Source: Deinococcales bacterium (GTDB lineage: Bacteria; Deinococcota; Deinococci; Deinococcales; JAAFIG01). From it: a stretch of DNA of 64,000 nucleotides. The notes beneath the pieces were generated by a model. It saw only the letters and a program-made list of their open reading frames with translations, was not told the DNA's origin and searched no databases. Positions 44,046 to 54,467 of the stretch are shown here, one piece after another. The DNA lies in assembly GCA_013298595.1 (NCBI GenBank), contig JAAFIG010000010.1, forward strand, positions 69,260 to 133,259, given 5' to 3'. Position numbers and translations under genes: made by a program. Within the stretch, counting starts at the first letter, position 1; each line of letters starts with the position of its first letter.

Positions 44046-44461
44046 ATTTTCTCCTCCATATACATCTCGGGTCAAAAAGGCAGGTAAACCTAACCCCAAG
44101 CTAGGTTTTTCTAAAGCAATGCCTTTATGACTAATAAAATACTATTCCTCGAGATTGCCTAAGCACAGTTCAAGCGGATACCATTTCTTTTATGTATGCG
44201 TGTATATTCAAATGTACTTCGAGTTACCGAAAAACCTATTTTGCCAAAGTTTACATGTACTGTATGGCTAAAATAAGTTGTCCCTGAAAGCCCAAAAGCT
44301 ATTTTAAGAAGGGTAGCCTTGCGATACCTTAGTTGTGTTTGTAATGCTGACCTTGTTATGGTCAAATACGAGCAAAAATTGTGTCTTTTTTCGCATTGAC
44401 CTACTACATCTAGCGTTTACAAAAACGCTGACCTCGAGCAGCAGTATGCTAGACTAATACA
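44046..44461. other. Divergent intergenic region between rhodopsin and ftsK
   Basis: 416 bp. Contains the ftsK leaderless promoter at the right end, a short hairpin AAACCTA/TAGGTTT around 44092-44115 in the rhodopsin leader, and a GACC-TTGTTAT-GGTC inverted repeat near 44353-44367. A 68-codon open frame on the minus strand has no start signal or family look and is not called. No RNA gene recognised. Confidence 0.5.
44450..44455 (+). promoter_or_regulatory. Leaderless-type -10 box of ftsK
   Basis: TAGACT six bases before the ATG at 44462; CTGACC at 44428-44433 is a plausible -35 at 16 bp. Confidence 0.75.
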
Positions 44462-47400
44462 ATGGCAAGTCCCCAAGTCTCACCACCTCCTGCACCTCGA
44501 GCCAAATCGGTGCGTAAACGCAAAAAAGCGGCAGTGACCCCAACGGTTTCTCGAGCCGCCGATGTTGAAGCAATTGGTTTGATTCTTTTTGGCGCAGCAG
44601 TTGTTGCGTTGTTCACTGTGTTATCACCACCTAGTTTTGCAGCCTTTGCCAATTGGCAAAAGGCTTTACGTGGCGCTTTGGGTTGGGGTATGTATTATGT
44701 GCCTTTGCCATTTTTGGTCTTTGGTGGATTACTACTCTTAAAACAAAAAGTGGGCATCGCTGCGCGTATTTTGCTAGGCATTCTGATTATGACCGTGGCA
44801 GGGTTACTTGGCACAGCTTTATTTGATGCCAAAGCCGCAGGTAGTTTAGCCACCAGTGTGGTTGTACCAATGAAAGTGGTCACGCCATTAGCGCTGATTC
44901 TGATTGCATTTTTAGGCAGTCTTGGTTTGGAATTTTCGCTTGGTTGGCGACGCACCCGCATTGCCAGAGCCGCGGCTCGAGTCACCAGTTTGGGTATGCT
45001 CAGTGCTGCCAGTGCCACAGGAGCCGCTGCCAAACGCGCCAAAGATGCCACCAATCGGCTGACATTACAACTGGCAGCTCGTCGTGGTTTTGACAGCGCC
45101 AACCGCGACATTGCCGAATTGCTCGATTTGCACGCTGGCTCGAGCGACTTAACCACTTGGCAACGCGAAATCGAACGAAGCTCGGATCAGATTAACGACG
45201 CTGAAGAAAGCAAACTTGCTTTGTTACGTGACGAATCCAGCGAGTACCGCTCTCGAGTGGCTGCTTTTACCCAAGCTCGAGGTAAGGATTTAGCCGAAGC
45301 CTTTGCCTTAGAAGATGCTGGCATCGCAGCGTTACTCGAGGAAGCCCGTAAGCAATTACTCAATCCTGTTCTAGCGCAAAACACAGCAGCCAAAGCTTTA
45401 GACCAAGTGCGGCGCGGCTTGCAACTCGAGACCAAAAGTTTAGAGGATATCGAACGTAAAATTCTGCGTGAACGCGACACCGCCAGCCGCAATGTGGCTG
45501 CCAGTTTGCGCCCCGCCGATTTACGCCTCGAGACAGAACGTCATCAAGAACGCCTTGAACGTGGTAAGCAATTACGGGTCAAAGCCGAGCACTTGTTAAC
45601 TCGAGTGGCTCCGTTAACTGGTTGGCACGAATTTATTGCTCGACTCGAAAATCGCTCCGAAACCGATGTAGTGGCATTTATAGACAACCTCGAGTCTTCC
45701 TTAAAAAATGGTAGCGCTGATGTTCTCCCCGAGTTACCCCATTGGACCAGCGATCTTGACAGTTTAGAACGCACCTTACTGACTCGCCAAGAAGCTGCTT
45801 TGGAAAAAGAAACCCCTGTTGTTGCCCCGTGGCAACAACCAACGGTTTACAATGCCACCTTCGACCTCGAGTTTCCCAACGGCAACCATGTTAGTGGCGA
45901 AGATGCCCAACGCCTGATGTCTGGTGGTTTAGAAACCGTGGACATCGGACTCGAGGAGGATGCTCCGTGGGTTTCGCCAGCCGAACGTGCTGCTCAAAAA
46001 GTGGATGCTGCCGAGCGTGCTCGCCTGCAACGAGCCGCCAATTTAGAACAAAACACCGAGCGTCACTTCCAAGACAACCAAGGTATCGCACCCGGTATTG
46101 CCGACAGCGGTGTTGGCGAACGCTTGCGGTTTGACCCAAGTAAAGCCGTTGGGGCGATTCCAATTCAAGTGCCAAGCACGGGTTTTCTTGACCCCATGCA
46201 AGTTTCAGGCATTGATATGGTCGCTTTTGATCGCGCAGCCAGAGAACGCGGCGCAATTTTAGACGAGACCTTCAAAAATTTTGGTGTCAATGCCAAAGTC
46301 CTCACCTTTGCCAGAGGTCCAACCGTCACCCGTTTTGAAGTCGAACCCGCCCCAGGCGAAAAAATCGCCCGTATTGCCAGCCTACAAAACGACATCGCTC
46401 GAGTCTTAGCGGTTGGAGGAATCCGCATCGAAGCCCCTGTGCCGGGTAAAAGCGTGGTTGGTATCGAAGTACCAAACATTGACCGCGAACCAATTACCTT
46501 TAGGCAAGGTATCGAGAGTAAAAGTTTTCAGAGCGGTAAACAAAAATTACCACTGATGCTTGGCAAAAGCATCGATGGCGAAATGGTCATAGACGATCTT
46601 GTCCGCATGCCCCACCTGCTGATTGCAGGCAGCACAGGTTCAGGTAAATCGGTTTGCGTGAATACCCTAATCATGAGCTTGTTATTTCGCTACTTACCAA
46701 CCCAAATGCGCTTTGTGATGATCGACCCAAAAATGGTCGAGCTAACCCCCTACGATGGCATCCCACACCTTGTCCGCCCTGTTGTCACCAACCCCAACGA
46801 TGCCGCTGGTGTGTTGCTAGGTTGCGTAGCCCACATGGAACGGCGTTACAAAATGATGTCCGAAGTACAAGCCAAGAATTTAGAACAATACAACGAAAAA
46901 GCTCGAGCCACAGGCGACCCAGAATTACCATTTTTAGTGATTATCATCGACGAGTTAGCCGACCTGATGATAACCAGCCCCAAAGAAGTCGAAAGCAGCA
47001 TCATGCGACTCGCCCAAATGGCTCGAGCCACAGGTATGCACTTGGTACTAGCAACGCAACGCCCCAGCGCCGACGTGCTGACAGGTTTAATTAAAGTCAA
47101 CGTTCCAGCCCGAATTGCCTTTGCTGTCTCGAGCGGTATCGACAGCCGCACTATTCTTGATAGCACCGGAGCCGAACGTTTAACCGGCAACGGCGACATG
47201 CTTTTCTACCGCCCCGGACTGAGCAAAGCCACACGTCTCCAAGGTCCGTATATCTCCGAAGCCGAACTTGCCCGTATCACCGAATTTCTACGTAAACAAC
47301 ATTACGAAGACGATTTCGGCGAAACCTACGGCTCGGACTTTGACGGCATAGTCGAAACCGCCAGCAGCGGCAAAGTAGATGCCAGCATGATTGACTTTGG

Positions 47401-47620
47401 CGACCCCTTAATTAAAAAAGCTGCCGAAGTTGTGGTCGAAGAAGGCTACGCAGCCGTCTCGAGATTACAACGCCGATTAAGCGTCGGACATGCACGCGGT
47501 GGCAAACTCATAGATGCTCTCGAATCCATGGGTATTGTTGGTGGGTACAAAGGCAGCAAATCTCGAGAAGTGCTGATTACGTCCGATCAGTTACCAGAAT
47601 ACTTTGGCAAACCCAATTAA
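44462..47620 (+). CDS. ftsK: DNA translocase FtsK
   Basis: 1052 aa, longer than the usual ~800. Four membrane helices (~37-165) anchor it at the septum. A long linker (~190-590) has Arg/Glu/Leu-rich helices that look like coiled coils, an unusual size. The motor follows: G-S-T-G-S-G-K-S Walker A near 724, [12 protein letters not shown] Walker B, and [12 protein letters not shown]. The C-terminal gamma winged helix ([15 protein letters not shown]) reads KOPS orienting sequences. It pumps chromosome ends into daughter cells. Leaderless start. Confidence 0.95.
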   Translation: MASPQVSPPPAPRAKSVRKRKKAAVTPTVSRAADVEAIGLILFGAAVVALFTVLSPPSFAAFANWQKALRGALGWGMYYVPLPFLVFGGLLLLKQKVGIAARILLGILIMTVAGLLGTALFDAKAAGSLATSVVVPMKVVTPLALILIAFLGSLGLEFSLGWRRTRIARAAARVTSLGMLSAASATGAAAKRAKDATNRLTLQLAARRGFDSANRDIAELLDLHAGSSDLTTWQREIERSSDQINDAEESKLALLRDESSEYRSRVAAFTQARGKDLAEAFALEDAGIAALLEEARKQLLNPVLAQNTAAKALDQVRRGLQLETKSLEDIERKILRERDTASRNVAASLRPADLRLETERHQERLERGKQLRVKAEHLLTRVAPLTGWHEFIARLENRSETDVVAFIDNLESSLKNGSADVLPELPHWTSDLDSLERTLLTRQEAALEKETPVVAPWQQPTVYNATFDLEFPNGNHVSGEDAQRLMSGGLETVDIGLEEDAPWVSPAERAAQKVDAAERARLQRAANLEQNTERHFQDNQGIAPGIADSGVGERLRFDPSKAVGAIPIQVPSTGFLDPMQVSGIDMVAFDRAARERGAILDETFKNFGVNAKVLTFARGPTVTRFEVEPAPGEKIARIASLQNDIARVLAVGGIRIEAPVPGKSVVGIEVPNIDREPITFRQGIESKSFQSGKQKLPLMLGKSIDGEMVIDDLVRMPHLLIAGSTGSGKSVCVNTLIMSLLFRYLPTQMRFVMIDPKMVELTPYDGIPHLVRPVVTNPNDAAGVLLGCVAHMERRYKMMSEVQAKNLEQYNEKARATGDPELPFLVIIIDELADLMITSPKEVESSIMRLAQMARATGMHLVLATQRPSADVLTGLIKVNVPARIAFAVSSGIDSRTILDSTGAERLTGNGDMLFYRPGLSKATRLQGPYISEAELARITEFLRKQHYEDDFGETYGSDFDGIVETASSGKVDASMIDFGDPLIKKAAEVVVEEGYAAVSRLQRRLSVGHARGGKLIDALESMGIVGGYKGSKSREVLITSDQLPEYFGKPN

Positions 47621-47651
47621 AATCCGCTACACTACGACCAGAGGTGATGTC

Positions 47652-47915
47652 ATGACGCTGCAACTCGAGCTAACAAAAACCGCTGAACAAATCCTGACCA
47701 GAAATGCTCAGCAAAATGGCATGGAGCTTGCTGAGTACGCCACGTATTTGCTGGAGAAAAGTTTACAGAACACAACAGGTGTTGAATTACTCGAGCAGTG
47801 GTTAAGTGATAAAAACCCAGAAAGTATTACGGAACAAACCCAAACATTTCAAGAACTGCAAAAAAACCTTGATCAAAACAGAGTCCATTCAGCACGTAAA
47901 CTCTTTAGTAAATGA
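47652..47915 (+). CDS. Putative antitoxin of a PIN-domain module
   Basis: 87 aa; AGGTGAT precedes the ATG at 47652. The N-terminus (M-T-L-Q-L-E-L-T-K, then helix Q-I-L-T-R-N-A-Q-Q-N-G-M-E-L-A-E-Y) is a short strand-helix-helix DNA-binding-like start, and the rest is a helical, charged tail that would wrap the toxin. It overlaps the PIN gene by ATGA, the standard antitoxin-first layout. Confidence 0.72.
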   Translation: MTLQLELTKTAEQILTRNAQQNGMELAEYATYLLEKSLQNTTGVELLEQWLSDKNPESITEQTQTFQELQKNLDQNRVHSARKLFSK

Positions 47916-48367
47916 ACCACGTCATTTTGCTCGACACTGGACCATTAGGAATGGTGACTAACCCCAATTCTACTGCCAAAAATTTAGCTTGTACCACATG
48001 GTTGTTAACCCAAGCTCGAGCTAAAAAGCGAATTATTATTCCAGAAATTGCCGATTACGAATTGCGGCGCGAACTATTACGGGCTGATAAAATTAAGGGT
48101 TTAGAACGCCTCGAGCAGTTAATCTCGAGTTTTGAGTATTTGCCAATTGATACTTTAGCCATGCGAAATGCTGCAGCAAACTGGGCAGAAGCAAGGCGAC
48201 TCGGGCAACCAACTGCTACCGATGCTTCTTTAGATGGTGACATGATACTTGTTGGTCAGTGGCAGAGTTTGAACAGCCCACAAGCAATTATTGCAACAAC
48301 AAATGTGCAGCATATCTCAAGATTTGCTAAGGCAATGCTCTGGGAAGAAATAACAATTGAACAATAA
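47912..48367 (+). CDS. PIN-domain ribonuclease toxin (VapC-like)
   Basis: 151 aa. Acidic PIN residues are visible: L-L-D-T-G-P-L-G near 8, E-I-A-D-Y-E-L-R-R-E-L near 46, and T-D-A-S-L-D-G-D-M-I-L near 105. As a VapC-type toxin it would cut RNA when freed from the antitoxin ahead of it. Somewhat atypical G-P-L-G after the first Asp. CTCGAG words inside both genes indicate a long-resident module. Confidence 0.8.
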   Translation: MNHVILLDTGPLGMVTNPNSTAKNLACTTWLLTQARAKKRIIIPEIADYELRRELLRADKIKGLERLEQLISSFEYLPIDTLAMRNAAANWAEARRLGQPTATDASLDGDMILVGQWQSLNSPQAIIATTNVQHISRFAKAMLWEEITIEQ

Positions 48368-48443
48368 TCATTGGCACTCAAGTATTTGGATATTAACTAC
48401 ACTAATTGTGGTACACACCAAGGCTATTGACATTTCCTGATTT

Positions 48444-49616
48444 TCAAATGGCATTAAGTGCTACTGCTAATTCCTCGAGTAAATCGGCACTATCTTCTAT
48501 TCCCACCGATAAACGCAGTAAACCATCGGTGACACCAATTTTGGCTCGAGCTTCGGGGGTTAAGGCTCGGTGACTGGTGCCTGCAGGGTACGATAAGGTA
48601 CTCGAGACATCCGCCAGACTGGGTGCCAGTGGAATGGCGTGGTTGATGGTTTTAACAAAGTTCGAGGCTGCGGGTAATCCACCTTGAACTTCAAAGGACA
48701 TCATGGCACCGAAACCGTTTTTCAGAATGGCTTGGGCTAAATCGTGTTGCGCGTGCGAAGCCAATCCTGGGTAGTCCACTCGAGTGATTTTGGGGTGGGC
48801 TTCGAGAAATTGGGCGATGGCGAATCCGTTTTGGCTGTGTTGTCTCATGCGTAAACTCAGTGTTTTTGCGCCGAGCAATGCCAACCATGAATCAAAGGCT
48901 GCCATAGTGCCACCAAAGCGCAGCAGTGCAGCTCGAGCCGCTTGCACAATGCCACTGCGCCCAATCACAGCGCCACCCATGACTGCACCATGCCCTCCGA
49001 TGTACTTAGCAAGGCTATGCACCACCACGTCCGCGCCTAACTCGAGTGGATTGAGTAACGCTGGACTGGCAAAAGTATTGTCCACACAAACTGTGACACC
49101 TCGAGTTTTGGCTAATGCCGATAATTGCGTTATATCAGCAATGCGAATGGTTGGGTTAGACATACTCTCGAGATGCAACCATTTGGTATTGGCTTGGAAT
49201 GCCGCTTCTACAGCGTGAATGTCTTGTACATCAACAAAAGAAACTTCTAAACCAAAACGTGGTAAATCTGCTGTTAAAAGTGCAAAGGTTCCACCATACG
49301 CATTTTGATCGGCAATAATATGATCGCCGCTGCGTAAATTGCCGAGCAGCACAGCTGAAATAGCTGCCATACCGCTGCTGGCAACTGCTGCTGCTTCACC
49401 ATGCTCGAGTTGCTGCAAAAGCGTTTCGAGAGCTGTGGCATTGGGGTGTCCATTGCGATAATAAAAATACCCTGCTTCACCCTGAAAAACCCGTTCTAAA
49501 TCCTCTAAACTTGGGAACGCATAGACCGTACTCTGATGAATCGCTGGGTTGATAGGTGTGCCAAGTCCAAGCTCGAGTTCAAGTCCTGCTCGAGCCGCTA
49601 AAGTATTTGCTTTCAT
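48444..49616 (-). CDS. Cys/Met-metabolism PLP enzyme (cystathionine gamma-synthase / methionine gamma-lyase type)
   Basis: 390 aa fold-type I gamma-family enzyme. Y-F-Y-Y-R-N-G-H-P-N (Tyr/Arg binding the partner PLP), S-S-G-M-A-A-I, D-N-T-F-A-S-P and V-V-H-S-L-A-K-Y-I-G-G-H with the Schiff-base Lys. It could make cystathionine or cleave methionine; sequence does not decide. TACACT at 49623-49628 lies six bases from the ATG (leaderless); that box overlaps a CTCGAG. Confidence 0.88.
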   Translation of the reverse strand: MKANTLAARAGLELELGLGTPINPAIHQSTVYAFPSLEDLERVFQGEAGYFYYRNGHPNATALETLLQQLEHGEAAAVASSGMAAISAVLLGNLRSGDHIIADQNAYGGTFALLTADLPRFGLEVSFVDVQDIHAVEAAFQANTKWLHLESMSNPTIRIADITQLSALAKTRGVTVCVDNTFASPALLNPLELGADVVVHSLAKYIGGHGAVMGGAVIGRSGIVQAARAALLRFGGTMAAFDSWLALLGAKTLSLRMRQHSQNGFAIAQFLEAHPKITRVDYPGLASHAQHDLAQAILKNGFGAMMSFEVQGGLPAASNFVKTINHAIPLAPSLADVSSTLSYPAGTSHRALTPEARAKIGVTDGLLRLSVGIEDSADLLEELAVALNAI

Positions 49617-49631
49617 GGCTCGAGTGTAACC

Positions 49632-50444
49632 CTAACGAACAAGTCGCTGCAAAATTTTCCAATAACTAATCGGCATCAGCCGCGAAATCCAATCTAAAAA
49701 TATGGCATCTTGTCCAATCAAAATTCGTTTTTGATTACGCTCCAACCCACGTAAAATCGTGGCAGCTGCTACTTCGGGGCTGGTCACAAATAAGCGTTCC
49801 ATATCGGCTAAACCTTTGGCATGTTCGGCTGCGGAAATACCCAAAGAACTAGGCACTCGAGCATTTTGAGTAATGCGTGTTTTAATCCCACCGGGATGCA
49901 CACACGCCACCAAAACACCCGATCCCTCGAGTTCGTGGCGCAGCACTTCGGTAAAACCACGCACTGCAAATTTCGCAGCGCTGTACGCACTTTGCCCAGT
50001 CGGAGCAATCAAACCAAAAACACTCGAGATATTCACCAGTGCCGCAGATTGCACTTTTTTCAGATGCGGCAAAAATGCTCTCGAGCCATTGACCACACCA
50101 CCAAAGTTAATCGCAAATAACCAATCAAAATCAGCGGCACTGGTTTGTTCAAACGAACCAAACAATGCCACACCAGCATTATTAAAAACCAGATTAACCA
50201 CACCATGCGCCTCGAGTACCGCAGCCGCAAAATCGTTAACCTGCAGTGCCACACTGACATCCACAAGATGGGTCGAAACTCGAGAAGCACCATAACAACT
50301 CTTAGCGGTTTCCTCGAGTGCCACTGTGTTGATATCAGCTAATGCCAAAGCCGCACCACGCACTGCTAAAGCTTGCGCTAATGCTCGACCAATGCCACTA
50401 CCAGCGCCCGTAATCACAGCCACCAAACCCGAGTTCAGATTCAT
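49632..50444 (-). CDS. SDR-family oxidoreductase
   Basis: 270 aa classical SDR: T-G-A-G-S-G-I-G, N-N-A-G-V-A, N-I-S-S-V-F-G (Ser) and Y-S-A-A-K (Tyr/Lys), then H-P-G-G-I-K-T. Activity intact in appearance; substrate unknown. A C-terminal hydrophobic tail (F-L-D-W-I-S-R-L-M-P-I-S-Y-W) suggests membrane contact, as in the SDR at 26716. TAAACT at 50451-50456 is six bases from the ATG. Confidence 0.87.
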   Translation of the reverse strand: MNLNSGLVAVITGAGSGIGRALAQALAVRGAALALADINTVALEETAKSCYGASRVSTHLVDVSVALQVNDFAAAVLEAHGVVNLVFNNAGVALFGSFEQTSAADFDWLFAINFGGVVNGSRAFLPHLKKVQSAALVNISSVFGLIAPTGQSAYSAAKFAVRGFTEVLRHELEGSGVLVACVHPGGIKTRITQNARVPSSLGISAAEHAKGLADMERLFVTSPEVAAATILRGLERNQKRILIGQDAIFLDWISRLMPISYWKILQRLVR

Positions 50445-50450
50445 GGCTTT

Positions 50451-50456
50451 AGTTTA
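50451..50456 (-). promoter_or_regulatory. Leaderless-type -10 box of the SDR gene
   Basis: TAAACT, six bases, ATG; no Shine-Dalgarno in between. Confidence 0.68.
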
Positions 50457-52808
50457 CACAACTGGTGCAATCACACCGATTTTGAGTAAAGGTTCGAGAT
50501 CAGCAGTTTTTAAGGGTTTAGCAAAATAATACCCTTGAATCAGATTAGCACCCATACCTGTTAGCACAGCAATCTCGGCGGCCGTTTCGACACCTTCGAC
50601 TACTGTATGAAAACCAAAAGCTCGAGCAATTGAATAAACCGCATCTATTAACGGGCGGCTATCTCGAGTTTCGGTATTTAAGGCTTGTACAAAAGAACGA
50701 TCAATTTTAATAGTATCAAAAGGCAAACGATGCAAATAAGCTAAGCTCGAGTACCCTGTACCAAAATCATCCAAAGCAAAATGCACACCCAGTTGTCTTA
50801 GACGCATCATTTTCTCAGCAATATCATCAAAACGTGTCACTAAAACCCGTTCTAATAACTCGAGTTCAAGCAATTCTGGACGTAATTTGGTGCGTTGCAA
50901 CACCTCTGTAATCACTTCAACAAAATCGGGGCGTTCAAATTGCACTGTAGACACATTAACACTGACAGGCACTGCAAAACCCAGCGCATCCCAACGGGCT
51001 GCATCGGTACAGGCTTGCTCGAGCGACCAAGTACCTAAACGCACAATGATCCCGCTTTCCTCGGCAAGTGGAATAATCTGCCCAGTCGCATAGGTACGAT
51101 GCCGCAACAGCGCTTCAACTGCAATAATTTTTTGTGATGATAACTCAACAATTGGTTGGTACATCATCCAAAAAGCTGTTTCTGGTTGCTCGAGATCACG
51201 CCGTAAACGCCCCTCTATTTCTAAACGCTCCACGGTTTCGCTCCGCATTTCTGCAGAGAACTCTGCATACCGCGAACTATTACGTTTCGCAAAATACATT
51301 GCGGTATCGGCTTGTTGCTCGAGCACACTGACCGTACTGCCATTAAGTGGTGCAAAACTGATACCAATACTCATATCCAGATACAATTCGGCACTTTCAA
51401 TACAAATCGGGTTTTGTAATGTTGCTAGTAATTGCTCAACAATATCAAGCGTTGTTGCTCGAGCCGAAACAGTTTCAAGCCGTGGTAACAACAACATAAA
51501 TTCATCACCACCATGCCGAGCCAGCATTGCATTTTCGGGTAAAACTTGCTGCATACGCCAAGCAACTTCACGCAACGCCTGATCGCCAAGTGCGTGACCA
51601 AGTGAATCATTAATTTGCTTAAACCGATCCAAATCCATAAAAAGCACAGCCGTTACTCGAGTAAAGTCTGAAATCGCTGAAGATAAAGCCTGCTCGAACA
51701 CATCACGATTGGCTAAACCCGTTAATAAATCATGTGAAGCCCGAAATGATAACGCGGCTGTACGTTGCTGCACACGCTCCTCGAGTGACACCGATAATTC
51801 TTGTAATTCCTTATTGGCTTGCTCGAGATGCAAAGAAAACACCAATTGCCGTGCAATCACTAAAATAACCAAAATACCAATACCGACTTGCACACCAACT
51901 CGCTGAAAATCGGTGGTGTTTTGCGGCACAATAATAACCAATGGCAACACAACCAGTAATGCGCCATAAACACCAAATTGCCGTAAACGAACATTGGTTT
52001 TTTGCGAGGAAACGGGTGTGGACTCATGCGTAACTCGTAAGCTTTGCAACCCCGCCATTGAAAAACACAATGCCCACAAATTCCAACCTGTTTCCAATGG
52101 ATGACTGGTGGGTAAACCATTCAAAAAGCAACGCGCTAAAAAATACCCATCAGCAACACTGAAAACAACAATGCCAATCAAAAACCACCAGCCGACACGT
52201 TGAAAATTTTCCCGTGTCCAACGTCCCATACAAACCAACAAAACACCTAAAACCACCAAGTCCAGTGTCAAATACAAAGTGGCTAGTACAATCGGCAAAC
52301 CCAAAGTACCACGCGCCAAATGCGCTGCTAAAGCAGGTGCCAACAAGGCATACCAAATAAAAACCGAAACGACCATCGCAATAATTAAGGCATCCAAAGT
52401 GAGACGCAAACGTTCACGTGGATGAAAACGCCCTTCAACAAACAAAAAGAAGCCAATAATCAAAAATAATGGATTCAATGAAAAAGCAATATCTGCCACT
52501 GAAGGAAAAGGGGTTAAACCAGCAATCAACAAGACTTGATAGGTTAGTGAAGCCAACGAATAACAACCCATTGCAGCAGCCACCCATAACCAACCCAAAC
52601 GTGCCCGACCTGTATGAACTCGAGCCACCAAAAAACAAATCAGTGCTCCTAAAGCTCGAGGGACGACATACTCGAAAGCTTCAATCCACTGGTTTTGCAC
52701 CAGATTATCAAGTGTGATAAATGCCCAAACAATACTGCTCAGCGTGAGTACAACCAACAACCAAAACCACGGCATTAATTTCTGCCGCAACAATATTTGT
52801 GAATTCAC
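50454..52808 (-). CDS. Membrane GGDEF-EAL protein (cyclic di-GMP synthesis and breakdown)
   Basis: 784 aa, GTG start. Nine or so helices in the first ~310 residues form a membrane sensor. The diguanylate cyclase domain keeps H-G-G-D-E-F and the phosphodiesterase domain keeps E-A-L-L-R, D-D-F-G-T-G-Y-S-S-L, K-I-D-R-S-F-V and V-E-G-V-E-T, so both halves may be active. It would set c-di-GMP level and hence motility, adhesion or exopolysaccharide. A TATACT box lies at 52837-52842. Its stop lies over the promoter of the next gene. Confidence 0.93.
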   Translation of the reverse strand: MNSQILLRQKLMPWFWLLVVLTLSSIVWAFITLDNLVQNQWIEAFEYVVPRALGALICFLVARVHTGRARLGWLWVAAAMGCYSLASLTYQVLLIAGLTPFPSVADIAFSLNPLFLIIGFFLFVEGRFHPRERLRLTLDALIIAMVVSVFIWYALLAPALAAHLARGTLGLPIVLATLYLTLDLVVLGVLLVCMGRWTRENFQRVGWWFLIGIVVFSVADGYFLARCFLNGLPTSHPLETGWNLWALCFSMAGLQSLRVTHESTPVSSQKTNVRLRQFGVYGALLVVLPLVIIVPQNTTDFQRVGVQVGIGILVILVIARQLVFSLHLEQANKELQELSVSLEERVQQRTAALSFRASHDLLTGLANRDVFEQALSSAISDFTRVTAVLFMDLDRFKQINDSLGHALGDQALREVAWRMQQVLPENAMLARHGGDEFMLLLPRLETVSARATTLDIVEQLLATLQNPICIESAELYLDMSIGISFAPLNGSTVSVLEQQADTAMYFAKRNSSRYAEFSAEMRSETVERLEIEGRLRRDLEQPETAFWMMYQPIVELSSQKIIAVEALLRHRTYATGQIIPLAEESGIIVRLGTWSLEQACTDAARWDALGFAVPVSVNVSTVQFERPDFVEVITEVLQRTKLRPELLELELLERVLVTRFDDIAEKMMRLRQLGVHFALDDFGTGYSSLAYLHRLPFDTIKIDRSFVQALNTETRDSRPLIDAVYSIARAFGFHTVVEGVETAAEIAVLTGMGANLIQGYYFAKPLKTADLEPLLKIGVIAPVV

Positions 52809-53094
52809 GACCTGACTCCCAAAAGGTGCATAAAACAGTATACCCGAGTCAGATAAAAGAAAACGCCCTTAGATTCTGTTCAATTTAAACCCAAGAAAAA
52901 CCATAAAACACGTCCCTAACACGATACTCAAACAATCTTAACTTATCAGAAATATAGTCAGTTTAGTTTTCTAAACTCGAGCTATTCAAATACCCAAATC
53001 ACCATACCTCAAGATCAAAAGCATGTATCTCTTTTGTGCGCTCACTTCTGCTACGCTAAAGCCGACTTATCATAAAGTCGAAGGGAGCAAAATT

Positions 53095-54216
53095 ATGGAT
53101 CTGATGGGAATGATCAAAGGACAACTCAGCGAGGCTGTTGTTGGTCAACTGGGCAAAGCGGTAGGGCTTGCACCAGATGATGTCAACAAAGCCATGAGCG
53201 TCATTGTACCAGCACAAGTCAATGTACTAGCACAACACGCAGCTACACCACAAGGCGCACAAGGCATACTGGGTTTACTCGGTAACTTTGGCAATCTAGG
53301 CAACTTCGCCAGCTTACTCGGTGGCGTTGGTGGCGCAGGCAGCTTACTCAAAATTGGTGAAAGCGTATTACCTGCCTTATTTGGTAATAAATTACCAGGG
53401 GTACTATCTGGACTTGCTTCACACACAGGCTTGAACCAAGGCGCGCTCGGTAGCCTGATGAGTCTGGCTGGACCATTGGTGCTTGGGCAACTAGGCAGCC
53501 ATGCAAAAGCCACAGGGATGAATGCCGCAGGTTTAGGCGGCTTACTCGGTGGTTTACAAGGCGCAGTGGGCGGTATGCTACCCGCAGGTCTCTCGAGCGC
53601 ACTCAATCTTGGTTCGGCAGCAGGTGTGCTTGGCGCGATTCCTAACCTTGGTGGCATGATGCAAGGACTAAGCGGGATGGTTGGTGGAGCCGCTGGACAA
53701 GTTGGCGGAGCCGCCGCAGGAGCACTTGGTGCAGTTGGTAGTGTTGCCGCAGCAGGTGCAGCTGCCGCTAATGCCCCACAAAAAGCAGGAATGCCAATCT
53801 GGTTACCCATTTTAGGAGCCGCAGCTATTGGTGCACTCGGCTGGATATTTTTACGCCCTAATAACTCGAGTACCGTCACAACACCTGGTACCACAAGCAC
53901 AGATAGCACTATGTCAACAGACACCACCAACACCTCGAGCACAGCAGTCATGTGCGACAAAACCTACTCGCTAGGCGTGACCGATGGTGCAACTGTTACT
54001 GAACCATTCCAATTTGGTGGAACAGGCAAAGGCAAAGGCTACAACATCACTGTCTACCAAGCCGATGGACGCAAAATTGGCACCAAAGATTTACCAAACG
54101 ATGCCAGTTGCAACTGGGGTTACTTGAGCAAACCAACCAAAGGACAAATCAAATACGAAGTCCGCGAAATTGGCGGCACCGATATTGTTTCAACAGTTAC
54201 CTTAAACGTACAATAA
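53095..54216 (+). CDS. DUF937 (YidB-like) protein with membrane helix and Ig-like tail
   Basis: 373 aa; AGGGAG upstream of ATG 53095. Residues 1-115 are a DUF937 domain (helical, with L-P-A-L-F-G). The middle (~115-225) is extremely Gly/Ala/Leu rich. A single membrane helix (~235-255) is followed by a Thr/Ser linker and a ~80-residue beta domain with two Cys (M-C-D-K-T-Y, S-C-N-W-G-Y) likely disulfide-linked outside. Possibly an envelope protein; function unknown. A CGACTT/AAGTCG hairpin (53063-53080) abuts the ribosome site. CTCGAG is scarce here: three in 1.1 kb. Confidence 0.75.
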   Translation: MDLMGMIKGQLSEAVVGQLGKAVGLAPDDVNKAMSVIVPAQVNVLAQHAATPQGAQGILGLLGNFGNLGNFASLLGGVGGAGSLLKIGESVLPALFGNKLPGVLSGLASHTGLNQGALGSLMSLAGPLVLGQLGSHAKATGMNAAGLGGLLGGLQGAVGGMLPAGLSSALNLGSAAGVLGAIPNLGGMMQGLSGMVGGAAGQVGGAAAGALGAVGSVAAAGAAAANAPQKAGMPIWLPILGAAAIGALGWIFLRPNNSSTVTTPGTTSTDSTMSTDTTNTSSTAVMCDKTYSLGVTDGATVTEPFQFGGTGKGKGYNITVYQADGRKIGTKDLPNDASCNWGYLSKPTKGQIKYEVREIGGTDIVSTVTLNVQ

Positions 54217-54224
54217 AACATCAA

Positions 54225-54258
54225 ACTCGAGCCGCCCATAAATATGGGCGGCTCGAGT
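54225..54258 (+). terminator. Terminator of the DUF937 gene, built on CTCGAG
   Basis: ACTCGAGCCGCCCAT, AAAT, ATGGGCGGCTCGAGT then CTATTTT. Perfect 15-base stem with the genome word at its base. Confidence 0.88.
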
Positions 54259-54324
54259 CTATTTTAATGTGAGTTCGGGTTAAAGTTATGTCCGAAACCG
54301 AACGCAAAATTTAGTATTGAAACA

Positions 54325-54444
54325 GGGAGGGTACAAGACCCTCCCCTACATGAAAATCATGGTTTTGACTTTGTAGTGTGCGAGCGACCCAAGCCCGAAG
54401 GTGCTGTTGTAAGGGTCAAGAACCCTTGTGGTCGCCCTGCCCTT
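54325..54444. repeat. REP-like hairpins downstream of fadA
   Basis: First unit 54325-54349: GGGAGGG, TACAAGA, CCCTCCC, CTAC. Second unit 54411-54440: AAGGGT, CAAGA, ACCCTT then GTGGTCGCCC. They belong to the same family as 56490-56514 and 56609-56635 inside the RAYT gene (shared GGTACAAGACC and CTTGTGGTCGCCC). Noncoding. Confidence 0.75.
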
Positions 54445-54467
54445 ATCCCGAACTGACGTTATTTTAA

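Noticed and set aside
44159-44365. 68-codon open frame upstream of rhodopsin
   Set aside because: No ribosome site or leaderless box, no recognisable composition; left as intergenic.
53145-53960. Long antisense open frame over the DUF937 gene
   Set aside because: Proline- and alanine-rich translation is the complement of the Gly/Ala/Leu-rich sense protein; no start signal.
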